From assembly GCA_900766575.1 (NCBI GenBank), contig CAAFVW010000020.1, forward strand, positions 1 through 23,443: a DNA stretch of 23,443 nt. The letters run 5' to 3'. Positions within the stretch are counted from its first letter, which is position 1, and each line of letters starts with the position of its first letter. Below are positions 22,297 to 23,443 of the stretch, piece after piece. The notes beneath the pieces were generated by a model. That model ran no database searches. It was not told the origin of the DNA and worked only from the letters and a program-made list of their open reading frames with translations. Source of the stretch: Lachnospiraceae bacterium. Lineage in GTDB: Bacteria; Bacillota; Clostridia; Lachnospirales; Lachnospiraceae. Both the position numbers and the translations under genes were made by a program.

Positions 22297-23443
22297 ATGA
22301 GCAGATTTAGCAAGTATGTAAAAGAAAAAGTAGTAAAGGTTCTGGTAACAGCGTTGGTAGCAGGCACTGTAGTGGGGAACGGAACAATTACCGTGCAGGC
22401 AGCGAGTGTTTTGGAAACTTCGAGTTTAAGCAATCCGTATTCCTTTGCAATTTATGCCAATGAATATACGAATGCGAATCATGTTGAGGGAAATGTTGCA
22501 ATCGGAACACTGAAGGCACATGTTGATGTCTGGGAAGGATGCAGTTTTGTCGGAGATTTTGCGGATAGCAATGCTTCTGTAAAGATGAACATAAAAGAGG
22601 CAGCATTAGTATTCCCCTCGTATAACAGCGATGGAAGCCGTAATGAACTTACACCTTTGACCGGGCAGGGATATTATTTCTCCATCTATGACGGAGATAC
22701 TCTGAGAAGAGAATTTATTACGGATAATATGCTGGTTGCTTACGAGCAGCGGGGCAATATCAAAGAAACTATTGCGGCAGAACTTGTGGAAATGCAGAAG
22801 GTATCCGCTTCTTATTATGAAAGAGCAGATGCAGAGAGTGATACGGAACTGGTTTTGAATCTGACAGCCGGAGAAGTGGAAGGCAATATAGAGAAGATTT
22901 TCCGTGCAGCAGACACAGGCAAGAAGGTGCTGGTAAATATAACGGATTCCGGAAACGTAATTATACCACAGCAGAATGATAATTGGACCAGTCAAAGACA
23001 TGAGTATGCTGACTGGGCGGCTAATATCATTTGGAATCTGGGAAATGCAAGTCGTGTGGAGACATATCGTATTTTTGGATATGTACTTGCACCTGACGCA
23101 ACAGTACACAATGGCAATAATGTAATCGGTGGCGTTATCTGTAATATTTTCGAGCAGGTGGGAGAAGTTCATATGCCAGATCCCTGGAATCCAAGATCTA
23201 CAACGGAACCTACACCTACGCCAGTAGTGACGGAAGAGCCTACCCCGACGCCTACGCCAGTAGTGACAGAAGAGCCTACCCCGACGCCGGTAGTGACAGA
23301 AGAGCCTACGCCTACGCCAGTAGTGACAGAAGAGCCTACCCCGACGCCGGTAGTGACAGAAGCACCTACGCCTACGCCGGTAGTGACAGAAGAGCCTACG
23401 CCTACGCCGGTAGTGACAGAAGAGCCTACGCCTACGCCGGTAG
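22297..23443 (+). CDS. Secreted surface protein, choice-of-anchor A-like, partial at right edge
   Basis: An incomplete gene, open to the end of the window (382 codons visible). The start at 22297 has a strong site, GAGGGAG (22283-22289), seven bases upstream. The N-terminus is a signal peptide: basic MSRFSKYVKEKVVK, a hydrophobic stretch, and probable cleavage after VQA near residue 35. Residues about 46-300 resemble the choice-of-anchor A (collagen-binding-like) domain: FAIYANEYTNANHVEGNVAI near the start and VHNGNNVIGGVICN with GEVHMP at its end. From residue 305 a Pro/Thr/Glu-rich repeat of PTPTPVVTEE units begins and is cut by the edge. A stalk of this type usually ends in a sorting signal and membrane helix. 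The neighbouring class B sortase makes wall anchoring likely, but the signal itself is not visible. Confidence 0.88.
   Translation, partial: MSRFSKYVKEKVVKVLVTALVAGTVVGNGTITVQAASVLETSSLSNPYSFAIYANEYTNANHVEGNVAIGTLKAHVDVWEGCSFVGDFADSNASVKMNIKEAALVFPSYNSDGSRNELTPLTGQGYYFSIYDGDTLRREFITDNMLVAYEQRGNIKETIAAELVEMQKVSASYYERADAESDTELVLNLTAGEVEGNIEKIFRAADTGKKVLVNITDSGNVIIPQQNDNWTSQRHEYADWAANIIWNLGNASRVETYRIFGYVLAPDATVHNGNNVIGGVICNIFEQVGEVHMPDPWNPRSTTEPTPTPVVTEEPTPTPTPVVTEEPTPTPVVTEEPTPTPVVTEEPTPTPVVTEAPTPTPVVTEEPTPTPVVTEEPTPTPV
23209..23443 (+). repeat. 30-bp in-frame tandem repeat (PTPTPVVTEE)
   Basis: Seven complete units and one partial unit lie head to tail inside the surface-protein gene. Units start at 23209, 23239, 23275, 23305, 23335, 23365, 23395 and 23425. 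The second unit is 36 bp (one extra Pro-Thr); the others are 30 bp. The fifth ends Glu-Ala instead of Glu-Glu. Differences between units are mostly at third codon positions (CCA/CCG, ACC/ACG, CCT/CCG). The last two complete units are identical, which suggests recent duplication. The array continues past the window. Confidence 0.97.

Noticed and set aside
23209..23443. Tandem repeat as a possible CRISPR array
   Set aside because: There are no unique spacers; the units are contiguous, in frame and encode a Pro/Thr/Glu stalk.

Overview
The window looks like a chromosomal segment of a spore-forming, gut-type Clostridia, most likely family Lachnospiraceae. The reasons are intermediate GC content, strong AGGAGG-type ribosome sites, a T-box leader on valS, a complete spoIIA operon, SpoVA genes, a class B sortase beside a secreted adhesin-like protein, and a MarR-controlled two-gene ABC exporter. 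The family placement is inference from gene style; no database was searched.

Layout. Bases 1-683 hold no called gene but carry a promoter, a valine T-box with its terminator, and an unexplained hairpin-rich insert of about 130 nt. Then follow, on the + strand: valS, folC, a 49-residue small gene overlapping folC, a zinc-ribbon/TPR membrane protein, and a terminator. Next is the forespore sigma-factor operon spoIIAA-spoIIAB-sigF, followed by a membrane-anchored GH25 muramidase. A hotdog acyl-CoA thioesterase runs on the - strand and converges on the muramidase gene, with 8 bp between stop codons. From about 10.06 kb a good SigG-type promoter precedes spoVAB and spoVAA, in the reverse of the Bacillus subtilis order. 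A 341-bp gap contains a possible 34-residue small gene, then comes spoVAC, with no spoVAD or spoVAE after it. A strong terminator and a structured leader precede a sn-glycerol-1-phosphate dehydrogenase-like gene.

The next unit is marR-ABC-ABC (13.49-17.89 kb). It has a clear SigA-type promoter, two identical-arm palindromes immediately downstream of the -10 box, and a strong terminator. The two ABC half-transporters are matched as a heterodimer: the degenerate residues of each subunit fall in the same predicted ATP site. A 1093-residue - strand gene follows, apparently a fusion of two GT-C glycosyltransferase modules with a beta-sandwich-like segment between them. Divergent from it are a class B sortase and a secreted protein resembling the choice-of-anchor A family. 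That protein runs off the right edge inside a Pro/Thr-rich tandem repeat (PTPTPVVTEE units).

How the parts work together. SpoIIAA, SpoIIAB and SigF form the partner-switch that activates SigF in the forespore. SigF normally leads to SigG, and the SigG-type promoter before spoVAB fits the role of SpoVA proteins in moving dipicolinic acid in and out of spores. The right-hand part is cell-envelope biology: a drug- or peptide-type exporter with its own repressor, a polytopic glycosyltransferase, and a sortase with a probable wall-anchored substrate. I saw no CRISPR array, rRNA, tRNA, insertion sequence, phage gene or defence system.
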